From contig JANYDN010000371.1 in assembly GCA_025363585.1 (NCBI GenBank), forward strand, positions 1 to 60,218: a stretch of 60,218 nucleotides of DNA, in the 5' to 3' direction. The stretch comes from Verrucomicrobiota bacterium. GTDB taxonomy: Bacteria > Verrucomicrobiota > Verrucomicrobiia > Limisphaerales > UBA9464. Below are positions 9,904 through 17,804 of the stretch, piece by piece. Numbering within the stretch: position 1 is the stretch's first letter; every line of letters starts with the position of its first letter. A program made the position numbers and the translations under genes. The notes under the pieces were generated by a model. It searched no databases. It saw nothing but the letters and a program-made list of their open reading frames with translations, and was not told the origin of the DNA.

Positions 9904-9935
9904 CCGACCTTGCCTCCGACAAAGGGCAACGTCGG
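9904..9935 (-). promoter_or_regulatory. Hairpin in kup leader next to the start codon (possible expression platform)
   Basis: On the minus strand CCGAC-g-TTGCC pairs with GGCAA-g-GTCGG, a ten-pair stem with small bulges ending about 10 nt before the kup ATG. The only purine-rich ribosome-binding candidate (GGAGG) falls at the loop and descending arm. It sits directly downstream of the riboswitch aptamer, so it could be the part that blocks translation. There is no U-run, which argues against an intrinsic terminator. Confidence 0.5.
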
Positions 9936-9969
9936 TCCGCGCCACCGCGGGACCTCCACCACCCCTTCC

Positions 9970-10110
9970 AATGCCTTCGAGGTTAGCTGACGGGCTCGGG
10001 CTGAAAGGTGCCCTCGTTCGTGGTCGCCCACGTTCGTACGCCCCGTCCCGGAAATCATCGGATCCCCGGGAATTGGTTCCCCCGCGCCCGGCCTTTTGGA
10101 TGCAGCCGGG
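9970..10110 (-). promoter_or_regulatory. c-di-AMP riboswitch (ydaO-yuaA type) upstream of kup
   Basis: The minus strand carries the two most conserved blocks of the ydaO-yuaA aptamer in the right order. The first is a G-rich segment ending GGGGGAACC (around 10073-10088). The second, about 60 nt later, is CGAGCCCGTCAGCTAACCTC (about 9979-9998), with GAAGGCA after it. The second block is essentially the family consensus. It lies in the leader of a potassium importer, the best-known target class of this riboswitch, between a recognisable promoter and the kup start. The outer ends are approximate because pairing of the closing helix could not be fixed by eye. Confidence 0.85.
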
Positions 10111-10127
10111 CTTCGGCGAGCGCCGGA

Positions 10128-10156
10128 CGTATCGCAAAGCGCGCCCAAAGTGTCAA
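10128..10156 (-). promoter_or_regulatory. Sigma-70-like promoter for kup
   Basis: On the minus strand a perfect -35 box TTGACA (10151-10156) and a -10 candidate GATACG (10128-10133) are separated by 17 nt. The start point would fall just ahead of the riboswitch aptamer, giving a leader of about 230 nt. Confidence 0.6.
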
Positions 10157-10271
10157 ACATTGGACCGACGCCAATGCACTGATCCCGTTCGCCGGGAGCC
10201 AGTTGCCCTGTTTCCAACCGCGGCCCCAACCCGCGATTGGTCCGCCCGACTTCCAATGGTACGATCCGCGC

Positions 10272-11801
10272 ATGGCGTTCGATTCCTTCAGGGACTGGGT
10301 CCTCGGCCTCGAGCGCGCCGGCGAACTCCGGCGCGTCAAGGTGCCCGTGGCCACGGAACTCGAGATCACCGCGTTGGCGGACGCCGAGATGAAATCGCCC
10401 GGCGGCGGCCGCGCGCTCCTGATCGAGCAACCCACCGTCGAGGGACGCGTCTCCCCCTTTCCCGTCGCGATCAACACCATGGGCTCCTGGAAGCGCATGG
10501 CCCTCGCCCTCGGCGGCGAATCCGTCGAGGCCGTCTCGCGGGAACTCGGAGAATTGCTCCACGCCAAACCGCCGACCGGGATCCGCGACGCGCTAAGACT
10601 TCTCGGACAGGCCATGGAACTCCGCCACGCGCGCCCCCGCACGGTGCGCGAGGGCGCCTGCCAGGAAGTCGTCCATCGATTCGATCCTCTTCCCACCCGC
10701 ACCACGCCTTGGCCGGCCGCGCCCGATATCCTTCGCGGCGAGACCACCGCGCCGTTCCCGCCGACGTTGCTCGATCTCCCCATCCTGAAATGTTGGCCGC
10801 TCGATGGCGGACGCTTCCTCACCCTGCCCTGCGTGGTCACCCAGGATCCGGATACCGGCGACCGCAACGTCGGCATGTACCGCGTACAGATCTACGATCC
10901 GCGGACGACGGGCGTTCACTGGCAATTGCAGAAGGTGGCGGCGCGCCATGGCCGTCGGTATTACGAAACCGGCCGCCGCATGCCGGTCGCCATCTTTCTT
11001 GGCGGTGATCCCGCGTTTCCTTTCGCCGCCACCGCGCCGTTGCCCGATGGTCTCGACGAGTTTCTTCTCGCTGGCTATCTGCGCCGCAAATCCGTCGATC
11101 TCGTCAAATGCCTGACGGTCGACCTCCAGGTGCCGGCCGACGCGGATTTCGTGATCGAGGGTTATGTCGATCCCACCGAACCGACCCGCATGGAAGGTCC
11201 GTTCGGCGACCACACCGGGTTCTATACGTTGCCAGAGCCGTATCCCGTGTTCCACGTGACCGCCGTCACTCACCGGCGCGACGCGGTGTATCCGGCCACG
11301 ATCGTCGGCGTTCCGCCGATGGAGGATTTCTATATTGGGAGCGCCTCGGTGAAATTGTTCCTGCCGGTGTTCCGGATGAATTTTCCCGAGATCGTCGACA
11401 TCGCGCTGCCCGCCGAGGGCGTGTTCCACAACCTGGTCGTGGTCAGCATCCGCAAGACGTACCCGATGCAGGCCTACAAGATCATGCACGGCCTGTGGGG
11501 CATGGGTCAGATGATGTTCACCAAATACCTCGTGGTGGTGGACGACGACGTCGACGTGCACGACACGCGCGACGTGTTGTTCCGCATGTGCGCGAACACG
11601 GACCCGCAGCGCGACACGCTCCTGACGCGCGGCCCGGCGGACGTGCTGGACCACGCGACGCCCGAGGTCGGCGCCGGCGGCAAACTAGGCATCGACGCCA
11701 CGCGCAAGCTACCGGGCGAGGGTTTCAAGCGGCCTTGGCCTCCATTGATCAAGATGGACCCCGCGGTCCGCGAGAAGATGTCGAAGCTGTTCAATATCTA
11801 A
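10272..11801 (+). CDS. UbiD-family decarboxylase (3-octaprenyl-4-hydroxybenzoate carboxy-lyase type)
   Basis: 509 residues from the ATG at 10272, near the 497 of E. coli UbiD. Conserved blocks include DRNVGMYR (about 198-205), which contributes to prenyl-FMN binding, EGPFGDHTG (308-316), and the C-terminal GGKLGIDATRKLPGEGF segment that is standard in the quinone-biosynthesis branch. The enzyme needs prenylated FMN made by a UbiX-type protein, which is not encoded here. In Verrucomicrobiota, which usually make menaquinone, it may serve a menaquinone route rather than ubiquinone; this is inference, so no gene symbol is given. The upstream open frame overlaps the kup leader and is not coding. 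An EamA transporter gene follows after 96 nt on the same strand. Confidence 0.9.
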   Translation: MAFDSFRDWVLGLERAGELRRVKVPVATELEITALADAEMKSPGGGRALLIEQPTVEGRVSPFPVAINTMGSWKRMALALGGESVEAVSRELGELLHAKPPTGIRDALRLLGQAMELRHARPRTVREGACQEVVHRFDPLPTRTTPWPAAPDILRGETTAPFPPTLLDLPILKCWPLDGGRFLTLPCVVTQDPDTGDRNVGMYRVQIYDPRTTGVHWQLQKVAARHGRRYYETGRRMPVAIFLGGDPAFPFAATAPLPDGLDEFLLAGYLRRKSVDLVKCLTVDLQVPADADFVIEGYVDPTEPTRMEGPFGDHTGFYTLPEPYPVFHVTAVTHRRDAVYPATIVGVPPMEDFYIGSASVKLFLPVFRMNFPEIVDIALPAEGVFHNLVVVSIRKTYPMQAYKIMHGLWGMGQMMFTKYLVVVDDDVDVHDTRDVLFRMCANTDPQRDTLLTRGPADVLDHATPEVGAGGKLGIDATRKLPGEGFKRPWPPLIKMDPAVREKMSKLFNI

Positions 11802-11897
11802 TATGAGCCGGCGAGCTTTGCCTTTGTTGATACCACGACGAAGGACGATGAAACCGGCACGGGCCGCATTCCGATTGGCCCATTATCCGTCGCCCCG

Positions 11898-12815
11898 TTG
11901 ACCTTGCTCGTCACTCTTGTTGCCGCTCGCGCCGTCTTCGGCGTGTCGGCGAACGCGCTCCAGAAGCGACTCGTCGATGGCGGCGTTTCCGTCCGACGCC
12001 TCTGGATGGCGACTTATCTCTGGATGCTGCTTCCGGCCGCGCTGATCGCCGCATTTCAGGTTATGCCACAGACCCCGGCGTTCTGGCGCGATGCCGCTTT
12101 GGCCGGCCTGTTCGACGCGCTCGGCAATCTCGCGATGGTCGCCGCCCTGCGCTCCACGGACCTCTCGTTGTTCGGGCCGCTGAACGCATTGCGCCCGCTG
12201 CTGGCACTGGTCTTCGGCTGGGTGTTCCTCGGCGAGCATCCGACGGTCATCGGTCTGGCCGGAATCGGCGTCACCGCAATGGGTGCCGCGTGGCTGCTGG
12301 CCGGCGACGGCGGGACCGGGAAGAAACTCGCTCCGCGCAGAACGGCTGAGATCCTTGGGTTGCGGTTTGGCGGATTGGCGTTGTCGTCGGTTGGCGCCGT
12401 GTTCCTGAAACGCGCGGCGGACCAAGGCGGAAGCGGCTGGACCCTGGCGATCTGGGTCGCGGCCGGCAGCGCGCTTCTGGCGATCGCCGCCTTCAACCGC
12501 GGGAACTCCAAGGAATCGACCGAGGCAAGCGACGCGTCCGACCGGGATATCAATTCCGGCGGACAAGGCTCCCCGCGTTTCCCGAGCGCGGCCGTGATCG
12601 CGCTGCACGCGGCGCTGTTCCTTGCGATGCAATGGGCGACGGTCGTGATTTTCCGCGGCGCGCTGCTGGCCTACTCGTTCGTCTTCTTCCAACTCGGCAT
12701 GATCCTGCAGGTCATCGTGGGCCGCGTGGTCTTCGGCGAACCGGCATTCGCAAAACGTCTGGCCGCATGCCTAATCATGGCCGCCGGCGCGGGACTTATA
12801 CTTTGGAAGGGCTGA
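11898..12815 (+). CDS. EamA/DMT-family inner-membrane transporter
   Basis: 305 residues from a TTG at 11898; no ATG in frame gives a better start, and the first residues already form membrane helix one. About ten hydrophobic segments are arranged as two five-helix repeats, the EamA (drug/metabolite transporter) layout. The blocks LRPLLALVFGWVFLGEHP and RVVFGEPAFAKRLAACLIM sit at the ends of the two repeats, as in the family. A hydrophilic stretch rich in Ser, Glu and Asp (about 198-225) links the halves. The substrate cannot be predicted. A repeat-containing gap of 117 nt follows. Confidence 0.85.
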   Translation: MTLLVTLVAARAVFGVSANALQKRLVDGGVSVRRLWMATYLWMLLPAALIAAFQVMPQTPAFWRDAALAGLFDALGNLAMVAALRSTDLSLFGPLNALRPLLALVFGWVFLGEHPTVIGLAGIGVTAMGAAWLLAGDGGTGKKLAPRRTAEILGLRFGGLALSSVGAVFLKRAADQGGSGWTLAIWVAAGSALLAIAAFNRGNSKESTEASDASDRDINSGGQGSPRFPSAAVIALHAALFLAMQWATVVIFRGALLAYSFVFFQLGMILQVIVGRVVFGEPAFAKRLAACLIMAAGAGLILWKG

Positions 12816-12857
12816 ACCACGGATCCGGGCCTGGTTGCACGGCCTATTCCCACGGGA

Positions 12858-12888
12858 AGGGATTGACCACGGACCACACGGAACGAAA
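12858..12888 (+). repeat. CACACGGA-type 9-bp unit, single arm
   Basis: GACCACGGACCACACGGAA is one arm of the 9-bp unit family that forms facing arms at 14.5 and 23.8 kb. A degenerate partner (TCCGTTGGGCTCCGTGCT) lies about 20 nt downstream. Confidence 0.5.
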
Positions 12889-12932
12889 CCAAACGAGGCA
12901 CCTCCTTCCGTTGGGCTCCGTGCTGGGCGGCA

Positions 12933-13208
12933 TCATTCCAGTCTCCTCGGAACAAGCGCATCGCACTGCGCCTTGCATCCGGCCTCGACCAATCGACGCA
13001 GGATCTCGGGCTCGGTGCCGCAATAGCGATATGCCGCAATACATGAGCCTACCACCACCTCGATCATCCGGCTGATCTCCTCTGGTGTCTCGGGCGCAGT
13101 CTCGACCGGCAAGGAGCACGTGATGCACCGATCCTTCTCAACATGAAAAGGACCGGGCGCATTCTCTGGTTCCCGCTCGTAATGCGGCGTGACCATCTTG
13201 TCAGTCAT
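12933..13208 (-). CDS. Small cysteine-rich ferredoxin-like protein
   Basis: 91 residues from the ATG at 13208. The sequence PGPFHVEKDRCITCSLPVET and later CIAAYRYCGTEPEILRRL resemble a group of small proteins often annotated as ferredoxin-like. Six cysteines are present (about positions 29, 32, 55, 63, 78 and 82), in pairs that could bind iron-sulfur or zinc. The group usually has a few more residues between the first cysteine pair and the helical part, so this one is somewhat short. It lies between the convergent EamA gene and the toxin-antitoxin pair, with no partner gene that would suggest a pathway. Its function is unknown. Confidence 0.6.
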   Translation of the reverse strand: MTDKMVTPHYEREPENAPGPFHVEKDRCITCSLPVETAPETPEEISRMIEVVVGSCIAAYRYCGTEPEILRRLVEAGCKAQCDALVPRRLE

Positions 13209-13312
13209 GGCGTGCGTGGCGGCCTAATGATCGGCCCGGGGACGCCGGGTCCCGAGCGTGGGAATGGAATGAGAACATAATCCCGGCATTGCCTGGCGCG
13301 ACCCGTTCGCCC

Positions 13313-13612
13313 TCAACTGGCCTCCGTCCTCCGCTTCGAACGGACAGGATCTCGCCGTAGATCAACTACGCCCGCCACCGTGACATCCGTACCATCGTGC
13401 GAATAGATGACAGCATACGGAAACCTGCGGAACAGGCAGCGCCTATGCCTGACACCAACCCGCGCCCATGCCTCGGGAAACCGATCCACCCTCGCCATCG
13501 TGGCCACGAACTCGTCGAGAAACTCGCCCCCAAGGCCGGGTGCCTGCGCCTCATACCACGCCGCAGCCTCTGCCAACTCCGATTCCGCGACACTGAGCAA
13601 CCGGTAGCTCAT
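13313..13612 (-). CDS. RelE/ParE-family toxin
   Basis: 99 residues. The N-terminal pattern LSVAESELAEAAAWYEAQAPGLGGEFLDEF and the later HRRCLFRRFPYAVIYSHDG strand-turn-strand are characteristic of the ParE/RelE fold. ParE-type members poison gyrase and RelE-type members cleave mRNA; which applies here cannot be told. The start codon overlaps the stop of the upstream antitoxin gene by 4 nt (ATGA), the usual arrangement of a translationally coupled type II module. It lies next to a decayed recombinase, in keeping with a horizontally acquired module. Confidence 0.88.
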   Translation of the reverse strand: MSYRLLSVAESELAEAAAWYEAQAPGLGGEFLDEFVATMARVDRFPEAWARVGVRHRRCLFRRFPYAVIYSHDGTDVTVAGVVDLRRDPVRSKRRTEAS

Positions 13613-13830
13613 CGCAGCCGTCGCCGAATCGCGTCGATCGCCGACGGCCCATCGACCACGGACATCTCGCCCCGCTCGAAAGCCTCCAACCGGCGATCCG
13701 CCTCGCGTCCCCAGCGCTCCATGCGCTCGCCGTCTTCAAGCCCCAAAGTGAGCAGCAGGCGGTCCGCCAACAGCGCGCGCTCGGCAACCGTCAATCCGAG
13801 CGCCTCTCGTTCGATCGTGGCAGCGTCCAT
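13609..13830 (-). CDS. Addiction-module antitoxin (TIGR02574-like)
   Basis: 73 residues with the typical layout of small addiction-module components paired with ParE/RelE toxins: an N-terminal helical stretch (LTVAERALLADRLLLTLG), a central acidic part and a basic C-terminus. It is the first gene of a two-gene operon and overlaps the toxin by 4 nt. Such antitoxins bind and neutralise the toxin and may repress their own promoter. No operator-like palindrome was evident in the preceding 100 nt. Confidence 0.85.
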   Translation of the reverse strand: MDAATIEREALGLTVAERALLADRLLLTLGLEDGERMERWGREADRRLEAFERGEMSVVDGPSAIDAIRRRLR

Positions 13831-14061
13831 GGTGCGGAAAGCCTACCCGACACCCCATCTCCCGGCAACCCGCATCAGGCGCATCAGGCGAACGAAACAA
13901 GCTCAGCGAGCCGGCGCACGGGACGCAGTGATTGCAATCCCGCGGCCGCGGGACCGGGTTCGCTGCAGCGCATGGTTGAACGAAGCCGCTGCGCCGGGGG
14001 GGGTCGCCGTAGTGGACGACGATGGTGTCCCGGGGCACATGCTCCGGGTGTATGAAAGTGT

Positions 14062-14364
14062 ATGAAAGCCACCACGCCACTACGGCAGACATTCATCGAT
14101 CATTCCCTCCAGTCCGCCGAAGCCCCGGGCGAAGGCGGATCACCCTCCGCCCGAACCGTCGGGACTTATATCACGTGGGTCACGGGTTTCGCCGGGTTTC
14201 ACGGGCGATCTCCCGATGCCCTCGGGCGTCCGGAGATCGCCTCGTGGTTACTCCACCCAATCCAACGGCGCAAGCACTCCGATTCCACCGTCACCCTCGC
14301 AAACACATCTCGGCAATGCTACCGGTTTACCCGGAAGGGGTCCGAGGGATTCTACAGGAGATAA
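14062..14364 (+). pseudogene. Tyrosine recombinase (phage-integrase family) N-terminal fragment
   Basis: About 100 residues open with TPLRQTFIDHSLQS and continue ARTVGTYITWVTGFAGFHGR and PEIASWLLH. This is the core-binding SAM-like domain of tyrosine recombinases such as those found with IS91-like elements. The sequence then stops. No catalytic domain (R...HxxR...Y) occurs in any frame downstream, where a repeat array begins within about 150 nt. It is therefore a remnant of a mobile element and cannot be active. The rest of the gap (13831-14667) shows a run of eight or nine G residues near 13997 and nothing else recognisable before the repeats. Confidence 0.6.
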
Positions 14365-14525
14365 GGGAGGGTGTGTTTTGGTAGATTGGTTGGATGACCC
14401 GAGCCTTCCGATCGCCGCCTCACCACGTTTCGATCCACAGAAGGGCCGCGGGCGGTCGAGTCTGTTGGGGCATTGAAACCACAGATTAGAGCCGATTTGT
14501 ACGGATTACCGCCGGACGTTGGAAT

Positions 14526-14668
14526 TGACCACGGAGCACACGGAATGAGACCGTGCAAGGGCCTTCTTTCCGTGTGCTCCGTGTGCTCCGTGTGTTCCGT
14601 GTGCTCCGTGGTCCGAATATGAATCGGCACGCCAGCGCCCCAATCCGTGGTTTCCGTGGTCCCGGTAC
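14526..14668. repeat. 9-bp unit repeat with facing arms (CACACGGAG family)
   Basis: The left arm is GACCACGGAGCACACGGAA (14527-14545). The right arm (14568-14613) has five consecutive 9-bp units of the CCGTGTGCT type ending in CCGTGGTCC, the reverse complement of the left arm but longer. A further short arm (TCCGTGGTTTCCGTGGTCC) lies at 14643-14665, at the stop of the PQQ gene. Transcribed, the arms would form a long hairpin. Confidence 0.7.
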
Positions 14669-16137
14669 TACTTCTCTCGGAACGCCCAGAGGTGGCGGCC
14701 GGATCTAATATATAGCGTGTCGTCCGCGACCACCGGCGTCGCCGCGATCGGTTCGCCAAAATCGGTCTTCGACAAAACCTCGGGTTTGTCGCCCGGCTTC
14801 AGCGTCACGACCACGCCGCTCTGGGCCGCGATCAGGATCTTGTCCCCCACCGCCACGGGCGAGGCATAGTAGTCGCCCGGGACCCCGATGCGTTCCTTGT
14901 CCGCCAAAACCTTTCCCGTCGCCGCCTCGTAGATGGTCAGCAACCCGCCGTCCTTGATTAGGTAGACCCGACCGTCATGCACCAACGGCGACGCCACATA
15001 GGGCGCGCCCTTGTCGTTCGACCACCGCACGTGCGTGTCGGTGATGTCGCCCTTGCCGCCGGGCTTGATCGAGACCACCGCGTTCTTGCCGCGCGCCATG
15101 TAGCTAAGGCTGTCTTCCCACTCCTCGGGATCGATGAAGCCGTTCTTGTTCTTGTCGAACAACACGAAGAAGTCCGCCATGAACGTGCCCTCCGAATCGG
15201 CCTTGGACAATTTGCCGTCCTTGTCCTTGTCCATCATCGCGAGGAATTCCGGCCACGCCGGCATGTTGCGCTCGTTGCTGGAGCCATTGCTCCACGTGGC
15301 TATATATAAATTGCCGTCCGCACCCGGCGTGGGCGACGTGCAGGGATACGCGGCGAGCCCGCGCACCGACCAACGGTCCGCGCCGGTCTTGGGATCGTAA
15401 GCCTTGACCCGGAGATCGCCGAGGGCGACCAGATTGCCATCCCAGATCAACGGCGTGCCGAAGCTCACCCGGAACCCGTCACGATCCCGTCGCCAGACCT
15501 GCTTGCCGGACTTGAGATCGAAGGCATAGAGCCCCTTGCCTGGACCGTCCTCGTCGCGGAGCAGATAGACCAAACCGTCGTGGACGATGGGCGATGTCCC
15601 CGAGCCAAACCCGTCCTTGGTCTGCGGGAGCGGGAGTGCCACGCGCCATTGCTCGGTGCCCGCGAGATCGTGGCATATAAGTCCGAACGACCCGAAATAA
15701 CTCACGACGCGCCGCCCTTCGCTGGCGCAGGTGGAGGCGGCGGGCGAGCCCAGCTTCACGAAATACGGCTCGAGCTTTTCCGGCGTGATCGTCCGGCGCC
15801 ACGCCACGGAACCGTCCGCGCGCTTGATGGCCAGTGTCTCCAGCGTCTTGTCGCCGTCGAACCCGGTAAGGTAAATGCGGTCGCCGACGATGCAGGGCGT
15901 GCTCTGTCCGGACGAGATCTCGGCTTTCCAAAAGACGTTTTTGTCCGGGCCAAATTCCTTGGGCGCGTGTTGGCCGGCGAAGACGTTGTCGCAACGCGTG
16001 CCGCGGAACTGGGGCCATGAAGCGGGTGCGGCGGACAATCCGGCGGCGGCGGCAACGGCCATGGCGAGGGCGATCGTCCACGGTTGCGGTGTCGGCCGGA
16101 GGTCGCCCCGCCTTCCCGCACCAAACGTCGGATTCAT
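14668..16137 (-). CDS. Secreted PQQ-like beta-propeller protein with inserted EF-hand pair
   Basis: 489 residues from the ATG at 16137, chosen because a signal peptide follows (hydrophobic stretch about 22-36, cleavage after LSAAPAS). The mature protein opens with WPQFRG, the standard first blade of PQQ-type propellers, and has repeated W-x-G-D-L and Y-A-F-D-L-K blade motifs. Between blades lie two calcium-binding loops, DKDKDGKLSKAD (303-314) and DKNKNGFIDPEE (328-339). Propellers of this class either bind PQQ in alcohol dehydrogenases or act as scaffolds such as BamB. No dehydrogenase active-site residues were recognised, so a structural or binding role is likelier. The EF-hand insertion suggests calcium-dependent folding outside the cell. 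Confidence 0.85.
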   Translation of the reverse strand: MNPTFGAGRRGDLRPTPQPWTIALAMAVAAAAGLSAAPASWPQFRGTRCDNVFAGQHAPKEFGPDKNVFWKAEISSGQSTPCIVGDRIYLTGFDGDKTLETLAIKRADGSVAWRRTITPEKLEPYFVKLGSPAASTCASEGRRVVSYFGSFGLICHDLAGTEQWRVALPLPQTKDGFGSGTSPIVHDGLVYLLRDEDGPGKGLYAFDLKSGKQVWRRDRDGFRVSFGTPLIWDGNLVALGDLRVKAYDPKTGADRWSVRGLAAYPCTSPTPGADGNLYIATWSNGSSNERNMPAWPEFLAMMDKDKDGKLSKADSEGTFMADFFVLFDKNKNGFIDPEEWEDSLSYMARGKNAVVSIKPGGKGDITDTHVRWSNDKGAPYVASPLVHDGRVYLIKDGGLLTIYEAATGKVLADKERIGVPGDYYASPVAVGDKILIAAQSGVVVTLKPGDKPEVLSKTDFGEPIAATPVVADDTLYIRSGRHLWAFREK

Positions 16138-16289
16138 GCGCGGTTGATGCGGGGATTTGGCCGAAGAAGCAAATGGGTTCTTGGGGGCGCAACTTCCCAC
16201 TGTCGCCCGGATCGCCAGGAAAGAGACCCCGGAATGATTTTGCGGGAGGTAACGGAGCTGGGGGCCGTGACTCCGGCAGATGATCCACA

Positions 16290-16550
16290 TTCCTTCTGCG
16301 CCTCCGCGCCTCTGCGGGAAGATCTCAACACGGGTTTTATTCCCGCGGCCGGATCGTTGTTCATGTGCCAGCCGCGGAAGACGTCCGCAGATGCCGCAGA
16401 TGGCGCAGATAGTTGTCGGTGCTGAAGATCTGCGTTATCTGCGCCATCTGCGGACCAAAAGGGATGCCACGTTGCCGGCCGCCGCGGGAGTATTGCGGAG
16501 AAGGGTATGGAGACATGATCTTCGCGTCCCTCGCGGCTTCGCGTGAGTCT
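16290..16550. repeat. Cluster of three different 9-bp unit arrays between PQQ gene and thiD
   Basis: Three arrays lie in one gap. A TCTGCGCCTCCGCGCCTCT stretch is at about 16297-16317. A pair of 28-nt facing arms built on GCAGATGGC (16383-16410 and 16428-16456) is separated by a loop of about 17 nt with about three mismatches. A TTCGCGTCC/CTCGCGGCT/TTCGCGTGA array is at about 16519-16545. No gene is supported in 16138-16760 apart from these. Confidence 0.65.
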
Positions 16551-16760
16551 TCCTCGATCCGTGACACATCGTCCTTTCGCGGTTTGCCTTCGCGCGAAAA
16601 GGAACGAGGCGAGTCGTGCCCGCAAGCAAGACGAAGCCCCTGTTTTCTCCGTCACCTCCTGTCGAAAGTCCCGGTCCCGTTCGGGGTGGTTGGGGCAGTG
16701 GCAAGGTGTGCCCGGTTCTTCCTTGATCCTGTCGCCGTTCGGCCGCCCAACTCATCGCCG

Positions 16761-17573
16761 ATGAACGTTCGCACGCGCCTTCCCGTCGCGCTCACCATCG
16801 CCGGATCCGATTCCGGCGGCGGCGCGGGCATCCAGGCCGATCTCAAGACGTTCGCCGCCCTTGGCGTCCACGGCACCACTGCGATCACCTGTCTCACGGC
16901 GCAAAATCCGAAAACCGTCACCGCGGTGCACGCGGCGCCGGCGGCATTCGTCCGCGCGCAGATCGACGCCGTGTTCGCGGAGCTGCCGCCGCGCGCGGCG
17001 AAGAGCGGAATGCTCTTCGACACGGCGATCATCCGCGAGGTCGCCCGCGCGTGGCGCGAACCGCGCCGTCCGATGCTCGTCGTGGATCCAGTGATGCTCT
17101 CCACCAGCGGCGCGGCGTTGCTGAAAAACTCCGCGCAAAAGGCGCTCCGCGACGAACTCCTGCCGCTCGCCTCCCTCGTCACGCCGAATCTCGACGAGGC
17201 AGCCGCGTTGCTCGGGCGCGCGCTGGAGTCGGTCGACGATCTCAGGCAGGCCGCGCGCGATCTCCACTCGCGGTTCGGCGTGGCGTTCCTCGTGAAGGGC
17301 GGCCACCTGCGCGGACTACGCGACGCGGTGGATGTCTATTGGGACGGCACGGAGGAGTTGTTGCTGTCGGCACCGTTCGTCCGGGGTGTCGCCACGCACG
17401 GCACCGGTTGCACCTATGCGGCGGCGATCACGGCTGACCTGGCGCGGGGACTAAAGTTGCCGCGCGCGGTCGAACTGGCGAAACACCACGTCACGCAGGC
17501 CATCGATCGATCGACGCGGGTTGGAAAACACACGGCGTTGAATCCGTTCTGGGACCAAGAGCGGCGGGGCTAA
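16761..17573 (+). CDS. thiD: Hydroxymethylpyrimidine/phosphomethylpyrimidine kinase
   Basis: 270 residues from the ATG at 16761, matching the usual length of ThiD. The N-terminus ALTIAGSDSGGGAGIQADLK is the family hallmark for substrate binding. VVDPVMLSTSG, TPNLDEAA and the C-terminal anion-hole motif THGTGCTYAAAIT are all in place. The enzyme phosphorylates hydroxymethylpyrimidine twice for thiamine pyrophosphate synthesis in the cytoplasm. No other thi gene is nearby, and no TPP riboswitch was seen in the 600 nt upstream. The stop codon abuts the left end of a MITE-like repeat. Confidence 0.95.
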   Translation: MNVRTRLPVALTIAGSDSGGGAGIQADLKTFAALGVHGTTAITCLTAQNPKTVTAVHAAPAAFVRAQIDAVFAELPPRAAKSGMLFDTAIIREVARAWREPRRPMLVVDPVMLSTSGAALLKNSAQKALRDELLPLASLVTPNLDEAAALLGRALESVDDLRQAARDLHSRFGVAFLVKGGHLRGLRDAVDVYWDGTEELLLSAPFVRGVATHGTGCTYAAAITADLARGLKLPRAVELAKHHVTQAIDRSTRVGKHTALNPFWDQERRG

Positions 17574-17755
17574 GCCGGCTCCATGCGGTCGCGGCAGGGG
17601 AAATATTTCACGCCAAGCCGGACCAAGGCCATCCAAGGGGACAAAGACAGCCGCGGTGTCGTTTCACCGAACCGTGGACTTCGGTGAGCGCATCCCAATC
17701 CGCTCGAGTTAAGCTTTGGCCGGCCTTGGTCCTCCTTGGCGTGAGAAAATCCGGT
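17572..17755 (+). mobile_element. MITE-like element, copy 2 (right end degraded)
   Basis: It starts at the thiD stop codon with AGCCGGCTCCATGCGGTCGC and continues through AAATATTTCACGCCAAGCC, the same left arm as the full copy at 46263-46493. The right arm is shortened to CTTGGTCCTCCTTGGCGTGA and ends before the terminal part. No coding capacity is present, so it would need a transposase from elsewhere. Confidence 0.65.
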
Positions 17756-17804
17756 CATCCCAAAGAATCGTTCCGGCCAAGGACCGAGGAAGGGCGCGAG
17801 GTCA

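Noticed and set aside
9894..10562. N-terminal extension of kup by 223 codons
   Set aside because: It covers the promoter, riboswitch and the start of the UbiD gene; Kup proteins begin at the later Met, just ahead of the conserved GDIGTSPLYAL block.
13736..14092. Minus-strand frame with a stretch reading HPEHVPRDTIVVHYGD
   Set aside because: Looks protein-like for a few residues only, overlaps the antitoxin gene in another frame and the recombinase fragment, and matches no family I know.
14526..14668. CRISPR array, because of regularly spaced short repeats
   Set aside because: Units are 9 bp without spacers, arranged as facing arms, and no cas gene is near.
16138..16760. TPP riboswitch upstream of thiD
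   Set aside because: I looked for the CTGAGA and ACCTGATCTGG blocks and found neither; the gap is explained by repeat arrays.
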